15,939 nt of DNA from an uncultured Bacteroides sp. (GTDB lineage: Bacteria > Bacteroidota > Bacteroidia > Bacteroidales > Bacteroidaceae), in NCBI GenBank assembly GCA_959606905.1, contig CAUHML010000068.1:1-15939 (forward strand), in the 5' to 3' direction. The notes beneath the pieces are model-generated. The model ran no database searches and was not told the DNA's origin. It saw only the letters and a program-made list of their open reading frames with translations. Positions 7,715 to 15,939 of this stretch are shown here, in pieces. How positions within the stretch are numbered: position 1 is the stretch's first letter; every line of letters begins with the position of its first letter. The translations under genes and the position numbers were made by a program.

Positions 7715-8002
7715 TTATTTCTTCTGTATGTCGAATCCCAGTTTCATAATCAGTTTCAGTGTCTGTATGGCTGTTTGCCGGTCGTATTCTCGTTCTGAGT
7801 CCGGTAACTCTTCGTATGGTACAAGTCCGGGATGTGTCTTTAATTCATCATTGCGTGTCTCTCCGTATTTCCATCCTTCTTTCACTCTTCCCAAAGCCCA
7901 TACTTCATGCACATTGCGTGCCATGGCTTCTGTGAGTTCTGTCAAATTATCCGGTAAAGTGATATTTTCTGTGTTCAAAGGGGACGGTGTGTATGTTTTC
8001 AT
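7715..8002 (-). CDS. Stand-alone RyR-domain protein
   Basis: This 95-residue soluble protein is essentially one ryanodine-receptor-type RyR domain with a short N-terminal tail. Hallmarks are NVHEVWALGRVKEGW (30-44), THPGLVPYEEL (56-66) and YDR (73-75), matching the RyR pattern N-x-H-x-x-W-A...GW...HP-x-L-x-PY-x-x-L...YD. The same blocks recur, more divergent, in the C-terminal domain of the channel protein two genes downstream (HPDIRPYDEL, YDR), so the operon has two RyR domains. RyR domains occur in animal ryanodine receptors and in many bacterial proteins, where ligand sensing has been proposed. It is the first gene after a good promoter (8045-8076), with a leader of about 36 bases. It could sense a ligand in trans, or pair with the channel's RyR domain; both are inference. 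Confidence 0.9.
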   Translation of the reverse strand: MKTYTPSPLNTENITLPDNLTELTEAMARNVHEVWALGRVKEGWKYGETRNDELKTHPGLVPYEELPDSEREYDRQTAIQTLKLIMKLGFDIQKK

Positions 8003-8044
8003 TTTCTGTTATTTAAAATGTGGAAGTAAAAAGTTTATTGGTAG

Positions 8045-8076
8045 CAATATTAGGCATTTCGGACGACAGAAACAAA
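8045..8076 (-). promoter_or_regulatory. Bacteroides-type promoter of the RyR/channel/STAND operon
   Basis: Read on the minus strand, TTTG (8076-8073) and TAATATTG (8052-8045) are separated by exactly 20 bases. They match the -33 TTTG and -7 TAnnTTTG boxes with one mismatch in the latter. Transcription would start near 8038, about 36 bases before the RyR start codon. The -33 box overlaps the T-run of the upstream terminator. Confidence 0.6.
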
Positions 8077-8095
8077 AAAAAGGAAAGCTATTTCC
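8074..8095 (-). terminator. Second of two tandem terminators after the ABC operon
   Basis: On the minus strand the stem GGAAA/TTTCC with loop TAGC is followed by eight T (8081-8074). The stem is short and weak alone, but it lies directly after the larger hairpin and shares the same orientation, so it probably acts as a back-up terminator. Confidence 0.55.
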
Positions 8096-8140
8096 AAAAA
8101 AACATGCAGATTACAATGGAAAAAACATTGCAACCTGCAT
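8096..8140 (-). terminator. Rho-independent terminator of the ABC permease operon
   Basis: The arms 8126-8140 and 8104-8118 pair over 15 bp with two G-U wobbles and a 7-base loop. On the minus strand they are followed by a run of seven T (8102-8096). It lies 21 bases after the ATPase stop codon and so ends the ABC operon before the RyR operon promoter. Confidence 0.85.
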
Positions 8141-8161
8141 ATAAATCGGGAGAAGCGTGAA

Positions 8162-8836
8162 TTATAAGTTAGCTTCCGTCACTACCTGCCCGTCAAACAG
8201 ATTGATGATACGTCCGGCAAATCCGGCATCATGTTGTGAGTGTGTCACCATGACAATCGTAGTGCCTTCCTTATTCAGTTCATTCAGTAGTTCCATTACC
8301 TCTTTTCCGTTCTTTGAATCGAGGTTACCGGTAGGCTCATCGGCAAGTATCAGTTTAGGGTTTGATACGACTGCACGGGCGATTGCCACGCGTTGCTGTT
8401 GTCCGCCGGACAATTGTTGCGGGAAGTGCTTGCTGCGGTGCATGATTGCCATACGCTCCATAGCGGTTTCCACCCGGCGCTTGCGTTCGGTGGCAGGAAT
8501 GCCCATGTAGAGTAGCGGCAGTTCGATGTTTTCGTATACATTCAGCTCATCAATCAGGTTGAAACTTTGGAATACAAAGCCGATGACTCCTTTACGCAAG
8601 TTGGTACGTTGGGCTTCTGTATATTTGGATACTTCCGTCCCATTCAAGTAATATTCTCCGGATGTAGGATTGTCCAACAGACCGAGGATATTCAGTAAAG
8701 TGGATTTTCCGCAGCCTGAAGGTCCCATGATAGCAACAAACTCCCCTTCTTTCACTTCAATGTTTACGTCGTTCAAAGCCAGAGTCTGTACTTCCTCGGT
8801 CTTGAAAATCTTCTGTAAGTTTACTGTCTTAATCAT
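8162..8836 (-). CDS. ABC transporter ATPase, LolD/MacB type
   Basis: This 224-residue ATPase is complete. It has Walker A GPSGCGKST (38-46), Q-loop Gln90 in FVFQSFNL, signature LSGGQQQR (142-149), Walker B LILADEPTGNLDS (162-174) with catalytic Glu167, and H-loop His199. The EPTGNLDS form and the length place it in the MacB/LolD/FtsE group, which energises FtsX-type permeases through a mechanotransmission-like cycle rather than a classical transport channel. It probably drives the three permeases encoded just upstream (gap of 37 bases to the nearest). It is the last gene of its operon and is followed by a strong terminator. Substrate is unknown; lipid, peptide or small-molecule export from the periplasm or inner membrane is typical for the family. 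Confidence 0.95.
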   Translation of the reverse strand: MIKTVNLQKIFKTEEVQTLALNDVNIEVKEGEFVAIMGPSGCGKSTLLNILGLLDNPTSGEYYLNGTEVSKYTEAQRTNLRKGVIGFVFQSFNLIDELNVYENIELPLLYMGIPATERKRRVETAMERMAIMHRSKHFPQQLSGGQQQRVAIARAVVSNPKLILADEPTGNLDSKNGKEVMELLNELNKEGTTIVMVTHSQHDAGFAGRIINLFDGQVVTEANL

Positions 8837-8873
8837 AATGCTTTGTTTTTATGGGTTATAAATATATTATTTC

Positions 8874-11231
8874 TTACTCGGATTTGATGCAGTCAATCGG
8901 ATTTGTTTTGTTCAGCAAATAACTTTGCAGACACACTGTGACGGCAGATATTATCCAGACAATACATAGTGGCAATAGAAAGTCCATAACGGTGAAGGGG
9001 GCTTTATAGGCAAACTGTTCATGCCAATGGTGCATGAGCCAATAAACAATGGGGACAGCTAGAATATATGCAAGCAGAATTTGCAGGCAGAATGGTTTAT
9101 TCAGCAACAGCACGATTTGTCGGGATGTTGCTCCATGAATCTTGCGAATGCTGATTTCGCGGATACGCTGGCGAGTGGCATACCATGAAATGCCGAATAA
9201 GCCGAAGCAGGTCAATATCAAGCCAATCAGAGAATAGGCGATAAGGAGTTTGGAGAGAGACAAGACTTTACCATTGCGTTTCATAAAGTCTTGGTGCATG
9301 TCTGTGTATTGAAATATCTCCCCTTCATTCATCTTTTCCCATATTTGGGCTATTTGATGTAGTGTTTCTTGTTTATTGCTTTCAATCAGCTTAATCTGCA
9401 GATAGTTGGCACCCGACATTCTCTCTGTAGGTGGAAGGTAAAGTATGACCGGGGTAATTTCATTTTCCAATGAACTGAACGGGAAGTCCTCTAATACACC
9501 GCCGATGATGTATAAAGAATCGGCAGACTGGTCAAATTCTTTCAAAGGTTTTCCAATGGCATTTATTCCTGCTGGAATCAGCATTCTGACATAGCTTTCG
9601 TTGACCAGTGCAGGATAGGCATATTGTTTTTGCAGTTGTTCGGGAGCGTTGCCGGACAAGAGTTTGAACCCCATCGTTTTTACCAGATTGGCATCACTAT
9701 ACAGCATTAATAGGTAGGAACTTTTTTCCGTACCGTCGGCTTGTTTGATGGATAGCTCACGTATCCATGAATTCAATATGGAGCCTTGTGACAGGGCGAT
9801 GGACTCTATTCCTTGTACATGTTTCTCCAGTTCTTCTTTAAGTATTGTAGCCGGTGCGGCATTGAAATCTCCTATTTCAATCCGATTTTCGTAACAGTAG
9901 GCCCGTTCCTCGATGAGATTGATTTGTTCATTGGCAACGAGAGTAGCGAATATCAGCCCTATAGAAATGGAAAACTGAAGAATGACCAGCAAAGCTATGA
10001 AACGTTGTTTCTTTTTACCTCCGTAAAGCGTCTTGTATTCGCTGAATGAGAGTTGTGAAAGTCTATGGCTGATATACCAGGCAGGGACAATGGACATAAC
10101 TAGTACAAAGAGCACTAACAAGGGTAGCATCTGTAGGCTGAAAAAGAAATGTACGTTTAAATGGGATGCAAATAATCCATTGAAAAAAGACAGACAGTCG
10201 TTGATGATGAGTAAAGATAATCCGAATGCCAGCAGCACAGTGAGGAATGCATCACCAAACAGTTGGATGCGGATATCCTTCAGGCTGCTTCCCATCAGTT
10301 TCTCCACATGTATCATTTTGAGCTGTTGCAATACACGGCTCAGGCTCATGTTGGTATAGTTGCAGCAGGCTATGATAAGTACCAACAAGGCGGCAGCAAG
10401 GCTGATATACAATAATTGCACATTACTTTGATTGATATACGGCAGAGGTTGTTGTGTATCGTAGTCCGGTGTAGTAAAGTAGATGTCGGACAGAGGGTCG
10501 ACGTAATATTGTGTCTTTTCCGGAATCAAAGTGGGAATTTTGTCGTGGTTGATTTTTTCGGTAAACTGTTGGGCATCGGTATTTGGAATTAGTTTCAGAA
10601 ATGTCATTCCACCCCAAAAGTCTTTGTTATTCCCGGTAATCATGTCGAATTGGAGCAATGATTGTGACCGTGACTTTAATATGGCTGCCACTTCATAACT
10701 TTGGGTATCAGTCATGGTTTTTATTTCCAGCAATTCTCCTAATGGATTTTTATCTCCAAACAGTTTATGTGCAAAAGCTTCACTGAGCGCTACTTTGCCC
10801 GGTTGTTCCAATACTTGCTTTAAACTACCGGTAATGGGATGATAGTGGAAGAAATGTTGCAAAGTAGTATCGGCAGATATAAAGGTTATATCGTGGTAAA
10901 TCTCCCCTCCATATTTACAATATTGTGGAACCAGAGAATTGATACGCAGGTAGTCTTCCACTTCTGCATATTTTTCTTTCAGCATAGGGGGAATATTGGC
11001 ATCAGCATAGGCCACCTTGCTTCCGTCCTGCATCGGATTATCCTGACGCAGACAGAAAATACGGTTCTTGTCCCGATTGCCACTCTCTATATTATAATCA
11101 TGTACAAAATAGGTGAACAGCAAGTTTGTACATGCTAACCCTATAGCCAGACTGACTATAGAAATGAAGAAGAAAACTTTGTTTCTCCACCAACCGCGGG
11201 TAATTATTTTTAGGATTGCAAGTATGGTCAT
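8874..11231 (-). CDS. FtsX/MacB-like ABC permease (third in operon)
   Basis: This 785-residue inner-membrane permease has TM1 at about 18-43, then a large periplasmic MacB-type domain with the typical VALSEAFAHKLFGDKNPLGE block (147-166). Three TM helices follow (about 272-290, 326-345, 368-386), then a TM at about 410-432 and a second periplasmic domain. The C-terminal FtsX domain begins near 660, with the cytoplasmic motif REISIRKIHGA (691-701) and the common end NPIDCIKSE. The equivalent motif of the first half is degenerate (KMIHVEKLMG, 305-314) compared with the neighbours. It starts 28 bases after the preceding permease and 37 bases before the ATPase gene. Two permeases may form a heterodimer with the ATPase; which two is not visible. 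Confidence 0.92.
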   Translation of the reverse strand: MTILAILKIITRGWWRNKVFFFISIVSLAIGLACTNLLFTYFVHDYNIESGNRDKNRIFCLRQDNPMQDGSKVAYADANIPPMLKEKYAEVEDYLRINSLVPQYCKYGGEIYHDITFISADTTLQHFFHYHPITGSLKQVLEQPGKVALSEAFAHKLFGDKNPLGELLEIKTMTDTQSYEVAAILKSRSQSLLQFDMITGNNKDFWGGMTFLKLIPNTDAQQFTEKINHDKIPTLIPEKTQYYVDPLSDIYFTTPDYDTQQPLPYINQSNVQLLYISLAAALLVLIIACCNYTNMSLSRVLQQLKMIHVEKLMGSSLKDIRIQLFGDAFLTVLLAFGLSLLIINDCLSFFNGLFASHLNVHFFFSLQMLPLLVLFVLVMSIVPAWYISHRLSQLSFSEYKTLYGGKKKQRFIALLVILQFSISIGLIFATLVANEQINLIEERAYCYENRIEIGDFNAAPATILKEELEKHVQGIESIALSQGSILNSWIRELSIKQADGTEKSSYLLMLYSDANLVKTMGFKLLSGNAPEQLQKQYAYPALVNESYVRMLIPAGINAIGKPLKEFDQSADSLYIIGGVLEDFPFSSLENEITPVILYLPPTERMSGANYLQIKLIESNKQETLHQIAQIWEKMNEGEIFQYTDMHQDFMKRNGKVLSLSKLLIAYSLIGLILTCFGLFGISWYATRQRIREISIRKIHGATSRQIVLLLNKPFCLQILLAYILAVPIVYWLMHHWHEQFAYKAPFTVMDFLLPLCIVWIISAVTVCLQSYLLNKTNPIDCIKSE

Positions 11232-11259
11232 AATTGGGGGATAAATATAATATATTCTT

Positions 11260-13659
11260 TTATTCGTTTTTAATGACTTCTGCCGGATTTGTCCTTGCTA
11301 TTTTCAGAATACGGAAAATAATAGTCAGAGTAGTAATGACAGCTACGATTATGAAGATTGAAATCCAAAATAGCGGGCCGTCATTAAAGAATACGATATA
11401 CATGTTTTTCCATAACTGCAGTATGGCATAACATAAAGGAAATGCTATCGCTGCCGAGAGTACAAGCTGATAAATATATGTACGGGCAAACAATATGATA
11501 ATCTGTTTCAATCCCGCACCATTTACTTTACGGATTGCCACTTCCTTTTGTCTGCGTTCCGTATCCAGTGTGATTGCCGAATAGACGCCTAATAAAGTGA
11601 TTATAAGGCTGACAAATGAGAAGAATAAGATTATCCCTTTCATGTTGTTCTCGATGGCTTGCGCTTGGTGAATGTCTTCCTGCAAGGTCGAAATGTGTAA
11701 TTGTATACTCGGTGGAAGATTCTCTTCCAGCATTTTCTTAACGAAAGCCTCTACTTCTTCTGCTTTTCCGGGTACACACTTCAAATAGCAATGACCTACA
11801 TAATATTTGAAATCACAAGGCAGAAAGACGAAGCCCTGGCTCTGATTGTAAGTGTCGGCTACAAAATCGGAGCAAATGCCGCATACCGTGTAGCTGTCTT
11901 GGTAATTGTACAAGGTGGTTCCCAGTAAATCCTTCTTCATACGTTCTGCCAATTTACGGTCTGCTACCATGTCACTATTTGTCTTCAGGGCATGCCCGGA
12001 AAGAATAGGGATATTCATAAACTCGAAAAAGTTATTAGGAACATTCATTATATTGACTTCAAGGCTACTTTCCCGGTTATCTTTTTCTGTCTGCATGCTT
12101 GTTCCCGAAATACCTTTCAGATAATTAATATCTGTCAGCATTTTATCTTTTATATCCGGATGTTGACTGATGCGCTCTATGAGAGCAAGCTTTTCGTCAT
12201 TTTTCATAAAACGGTAATCCATAGGAATACTGATGATTTCGGACTTTTCTTTTTCTGTCAGTGTGTTGAACAGTGTGGAACCGGTCTTGTTAGCCTGCAA
12301 ATATAAAGCGACTGTAAAGACTATGAATAACCAACAGATGAAAAATTGGATACCCAAAAGACAATTTCGTATCTTCTGTTTGTGGCGTTTGGATTTGTTC
12401 TTGTAAATACTTGACTGGATGGAGGCATGCTTCATCCTCCATACGGTAAACAAGCAGAGTAATAAGCATAGTAAAATAACGCCTGCCATATATTCTATTG
12501 TCTGTATCAATAATAGGTCCCGTTCAATGACTAATGTGAAATCAAATAAAGAGAATGAAAGGTAAGGGGTAAATATTTCTATCAGACAGAAAGTCAATAA
12601 GAAGGCTATGAACGAAATGATAATGGCTTGGGTAAAAAGTAACCAAAATAGTTTGTTGCCATTACTTCCATTCACTTTACGAATGCCGAACTCGTGCGAA
12701 CGGTTCAGATAACTCCCCGTCAAAAAATGAAAAAAGTTGAGTAGACCAGTCAGTAGAATCAAAAGGCCGACAATGAATGTGATTCCGGCAAAGTAAGGGG
12801 CAACGGATTTCTCCCGAAAAAGTTTTCCGAAATTCGAGGCTGATACGGTATTTTTCTCATTGAATATTGTGTGCTTCAAGTCCATTGCACGGAAACTTGC
12901 TTCAAGTTGCGCGGATGTTTTGCCCGGACGAAGAAGAGCAAAAGTAAGTCCACCGGTCATACTGTCTCGTCCATCGAATTGTATAAGTCCTTCGCTGTCG
13001 TTCAAGATTAACATATCAATCTTTTGGAGAAAGCTAAGGCTGGTATTCAATGGAATATCTTCTATTATCGCTTGTATGGTATAGATGGTACCTCCTGTTC
13101 GTGGTGTGGTATCAGGTGAAGAGAAAAGCCGTTGTGCTAAGGTCATTCGCTTTCCTATCGGATTCTCTCCGAGACCAAATATTTTGTGTGCCAGAGAGCG
13201 TGTCAGTATCACGGCATTGGGAGTTTGCGATGCTACAGTCCATGAACCTTGTAATACTTCCGGGGTGAACACGCTATGGTAGGCTGTATCTACTTCCATA
13301 GCATATAAATCTTCGTAAGGCAGTTCTTCCTTGTCGATAGTTTCCACATTGTAGCTACGTGGGCGGGGATAGGCAACAAAAGTAAATGCTTCTACTTCTT
13401 GGAATTGCAATTGGCGCAGACTCTCAAACAACGTAGCGGGAGTTCCGGAATAAGGTTCTTCTGCTGGAGTGTATAGGTTTATGTCTGCAATGCGTTCCCA
13501 GTGGGTAAAGCACTTGTCGGTAGAATTTATATAGCGGCTGCAATATAGGCAGATACTAAAACAAAGTATACCTACCGACAGTCCGATGATAGAGATGATA
13601 TTCTGTGCCTTGTACTTTAATAGGTTTCTGAATGCTGTTTTAATATAATGTCTTATCAT
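11260..13659 (-). CDS. FtsX/MacB-like ABC permease (second in operon)
   Basis: This 799-residue inner-membrane permease starts with MIRHYIKTAFRNLLKYK, the usual amphipathic start of Bacteroidota MacB-like permeases. TM1 lies at about 18-41, with a periplasmic domain containing LTRSLAHKIFGLGENPIGK (152-170). A first FtsX domain with TM helices near 290-312, 340-362 and 388-406 carries HEFGIRKVNG (322-331). A second half follows, with TM near 434-453, a periplasmic domain, and a final FtsX domain with KEVAIRKVNGA (705-715) and end NPAEVIKNE. Both FtsX coupling motifs are well kept, unlike the next gene. The gaps to neighbours are 18 bases (upstream) and 28 bases (downstream), consistent with one transcript. 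Confidence 0.93.
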   Translation of the reverse strand: MIRHYIKTAFRNLLKYKAQNIISIIGLSVGILCFSICLYCSRYINSTDKCFTHWERIADINLYTPAEEPYSGTPATLFESLRQLQFQEVEAFTFVAYPRPRSYNVETIDKEELPYEDLYAMEVDTAYHSVFTPEVLQGSWTVASQTPNAVILTRSLAHKIFGLGENPIGKRMTLAQRLFSSPDTTPRTGGTIYTIQAIIEDIPLNTSLSFLQKIDMLILNDSEGLIQFDGRDSMTGGLTFALLRPGKTSAQLEASFRAMDLKHTIFNEKNTVSASNFGKLFREKSVAPYFAGITFIVGLLILLTGLLNFFHFLTGSYLNRSHEFGIRKVNGSNGNKLFWLLFTQAIIISFIAFLLTFCLIEIFTPYLSFSLFDFTLVIERDLLLIQTIEYMAGVILLCLLLCLFTVWRMKHASIQSSIYKNKSKRHKQKIRNCLLGIQFFICWLFIVFTVALYLQANKTGSTLFNTLTEKEKSEIISIPMDYRFMKNDEKLALIERISQHPDIKDKMLTDINYLKGISGTSMQTEKDNRESSLEVNIMNVPNNFFEFMNIPILSGHALKTNSDMVADRKLAERMKKDLLGTTLYNYQDSYTVCGICSDFVADTYNQSQGFVFLPCDFKYYVGHCYLKCVPGKAEEVEAFVKKMLEENLPPSIQLHISTLQEDIHQAQAIENNMKGIILFFSFVSLIITLLGVYSAITLDTERRQKEVAIRKVNGAGLKQIIILFARTYIYQLVLSAAIAFPLCYAILQLWKNMYIVFFNDGPLFWISIFIIVAVITTLTIIFRILKIARTNPAEVIKNE

Positions 13660-13677
13660 AATAGTATCATTATTGTA

Positions 13678-15939
13678 TTATTCGCTTTTGATTACTTCCG
13701 CCGGATTCTGTCGTGCAGCCTTTTTTACTTGATAAACCAATGTTAATATGGAAATTAATGATATGATGATTGCTGCAATAATGAACAACCAGCTGCTGAT
13801 GTTGGCTTTGTAGGCAAAATCTTTCAGATAAATGGTTATTCCCCAATAAGATATAGAAATGGCAATCAAAAATGACATTGCTAATATGATAATGTATTTT
13901 TTGAGTAATAACAATAAAATTTCCTTATGTGTAGCGCCATGTACTTTTCGTATAGCTATTTCCCGGTATCTTTGTTGTATGTCAAATAAGGACAATCCAA
14001 ACAAAGCTATTGAGGATATTAGAATGGCCATAAAGGCGAAAAAGGAATAGGTGATGGTTATTTGCTTGTCTGACTTATAGAGATTCTCAACTTCCTGTTT
14101 TGCAAAAGTATAATTGAAGGCTCCATCAGCATTGTCGTTGTGTAGGTTTTCCAGGAAGGCAACGGCATCTTTTTGATGTCCTGGAGCAATTTTAGCTTGC
14201 AAAGGAATTTGTGAAAGATATGTTTCACCGTATATAAAAGCTATAGGAAGAACCGGTTGGGATAAATGTCCGCAATAAAAATCTTCGACGATACCTATAA
14301 TCTGATAAGGGTTCAAATCCCTACGCGGCCATAAAGGTTGTTGGGGTTCCAGCCGGGCATTGATTGCGCTTTCGAGTCCGAAGAGTTGCATGGCTTTTTG
14401 ATTGAGAATCAGTTTGGCTTCACCTTCATGGTCGATGTCGGCATCCCATAAACGTCCCTGGGATAAACGGAAGCCATGAAATCTTATTTCTTCTTCTGTT
14501 ATGGGAATGCAATACAATTGTTTGAAATTGGCTTCTCCGAGCTTACGGAAAAGTACCGGAGATTCTGTGAAATATTCATAAGGGGATAAAGAGTAATTCC
14601 ATGCCGTGAATAAAGGAGAGGCATTCATTGCAGTGGATATATTTTCTTTGGAGGCTTTGCGCAAGGAGGTCTGTTTCAGATATTCTGCTTCAGTGGTAGG
14701 CTGTTTGCGTTCATAGCGTTCAAAATGGACTTTAACGATAGAGTCTGTGTCATAGCCTAAATCTATATGAGTCATTTCATACAGTTGTTTGGCGAAGAAC
14801 ATGGAAACAACTATTAGAATGAATGCCACGATATACTGAATACTCAGATAGAGGTTTCTTACAACAGACGATTTTTCACCACTGCCTATTTTCCGTAATG
14901 AATGGATAGGCGTGTTGTATTTGAATTTAAAAAACGGATAGATTGAAGCTGTCAATGGCTGTAAAATCAGGATAGCTATGGTTATTCCTATGTCAAATAT
15001 ACCATTAGGCTGTTGAATGACATCAAAATATTTATTTAAGGGAAAGGCGGAAATCTCGACAAGGAACCAGGCTATAAACAATGATACAAGTGTCAGACAT
15101 AAATTCTCGATATATAGTTGGGAGAATAGCTGTGCTGAATTGTTTCCAAAAACTTTCTTTAGTCCGAATTCTTTGCTTCGTTTCAATAATACAACCGTAT
15201 AAAGACTCATAAAATTGAAGATGCCTACAATTAAAATCAGTACAGCAACAAGTGCCAATAGATGTAGCTGTGGTAAATTCCCCCTTTGCAGCATGTCCTG
15301 CCAAACATCAATGGCTGGATGAAAATACACTTCACGCATGGGAAGCAGTTGATACCTGAATTCAACATCCGCAGCACGTGGAGATTGCCGGAACGCTGCA
15401 TGCCGTGCATTTATCTTCGTAAAGGAAGCCCCTTTATGAATTAATGCCATTTTCATCGGGAAACGGAACTCCCAATCCTTCTGCAATGTTTCAGGAACAA
15501 GCAAGTCGAAATGAAGCGAGCGTTTCCCTCTGTCTTTGCCGATAACTCCGGTCACCGTAAGAGGGTCACCGGTAGAGTATTCAATGGTTTTGCCGATAGG
15601 ATTTATGTTCCCGAAGAGTTTCTCACTCAGCTCTTCTGTGATAAAGGCGGCTTGTGGAGACGCCGCCCATGATTCGGCTTTTCCATATTTCATGGGAAAA
15701 TCAGTCACTGTTAGAAACAAGCTGTCTGCTACAATCGTTTCTACATCAATATGTTTTTCTTCCTTTATGATATAGTCTTTATTGAACCATACGAAAGTGG
15801 ACATCGCTTCTATGTCTGCATCTTCGAGGGGACCTCCGATAACTGCCGTTTTATTGTTGTCATCTTTGTATTCCTGCACCATGATGCCTATCCGGTCTTT
15901 GTTGGGACTATAACAATCTACATCATTTTCCTGCTTCAC
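13678..15939 (-). CDS. FtsX/MacB-like ABC permease, N terminus cut by window edge
   Basis: 753 codons are visible and the gene continues past the right edge. The first visible codon is GTG, which should be read as an internal valine, because the usual N-terminal membrane helix is missing and the LFG-N-INPIGK block lies about 50 residues earlier than in the two sister permeases. About 50 residues are therefore probably lost. Visible parts are the periplasmic MacB-like domain, the first FtsX domain with motif KEFGLKKVFGN, a second TM-periplasmic half, and the C-terminal FtsX domain with REIAIRKVHGA (visible residues 659-669) and end NPAEVIKSE. From this motif to the stop the protein has the same length as both sister permeases. 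It precedes the second permease by 18 bases and is the first visible gene of the operon. Confidence 0.92.
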   Translation of the reverse strand: MKQENDVDCYSPNKDRIGIMVQEYKDDNNKTAVIGGPLEDADIEAMSTFVWFNKDYIIKEEKHIDVETIVADSLFLTVTDFPMKYGKAESWAASPQAAFITEELSEKLFGNINPIGKTIEYSTGDPLTVTGVIGKDRGKRSLHFDLLVPETLQKDWEFRFPMKMALIHKGASFTKINARHAAFRQSPRAADVEFRYQLLPMREVYFHPAIDVWQDMLQRGNLPQLHLLALVAVLILIVGIFNFMSLYTVVLLKRSKEFGLKKVFGNNSAQLFSQLYIENLCLTLVSLFIAWFLVEISAFPLNKYFDVIQQPNGIFDIGITIAILILQPLTASIYPFFKFKYNTPIHSLRKIGSGEKSSVVRNLYLSIQYIVAFILIVVSMFFAKQLYEMTHIDLGYDTDSIVKVHFERYERKQPTTEAEYLKQTSLRKASKENISTAMNASPLFTAWNYSLSPYEYFTESPVLFRKLGEANFKQLYCIPITEEEIRFHGFRLSQGRLWDADIDHEGEAKLILNQKAMQLFGLESAINARLEPQQPLWPRRDLNPYQIIGIVEDFYCGHLSQPVLPIAFIYGETYLSQIPLQAKIAPGHQKDAVAFLENLHNDNADGAFNYTFAKQEVENLYKSDKQITITYSFFAFMAILISSIALFGLSLFDIQQRYREIAIRKVHGATHKEILLLLLKKYIIILAMSFLIAISISYWGITIYLKDFAYKANISSWLFIIAAIIISLISILTLVYQVKKAARQNPAEVIKSE

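Noticed and set aside
7707..8144. 145-codon plus-strand open frame over the RyR gene and its upstream region
   Set aside because: It runs through the RyR gene, the promoter and both terminators; the minus-strand RyR match is clear, so this frame is not a gene.

Overview
The window looks like a chromosomal segment of a Bacteroides-type organism (Bacteroidota, Bacteroidales). The support is moderate GC, A-rich leaders without clear Shine-Dalgarno sequences, promoter boxes of the Bacteroides TTTG / TAnnTTTG type, and a cluster of long MacB/FtsX-type permeases typical of that group.

Layout. (1) Bases 1-225 hold no protein gene of note. They contain about six copies of a 22-bp-spaced palindromic motif, an AT-rich hairpin followed by T, and a promoter-like site. 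(2) 226-912 (+) encodes a small polytopic membrane protein whose end resembles the Mpv17/PMP22 family. (3) 8002-890 (-) is a tight four-gene operon: a small stand-alone RyR-domain protein; a 2-TM protein with a coiled coil; a CASTOR/POLLUX-like ion-channel protein (two TM helices, a pore-like loop, two RCK/TrkA-N-like domains) fused to a second RyR domain; and a 1450-residue STAND-type NTPase with an N-terminal DUF4062/TIR-like domain and a long helical C-terminal region. The last gene starts inside the stop codon of the channel gene and runs 23 bp into the end of the convergent gene at 226-912. (4) 8074-8140 holds two back-to-back terminators and a well-spaced promoter that separate this operon from the next cluster. 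(5) 15939-8162 (-) is an ABC export-type operon of three large FtsX/MacB-like permeases (the first cut by the window edge) followed by one LolD/MacB-type ATPase.

The most interesting content is the RyR / channel / STAND operon. Its parts are those expected of a signalling or conflict (antiphage-like) system: a STAND NTPase as sensor, a TIR/DUF4062-like domain as possible nucleotide-generating or binding unit, RyR domains as possible ligand sensors, and an ion channel plus a small membrane protein as possible membrane effector. The domain calls come from residues visible in the translations. The mechanism and the defence role are inference.
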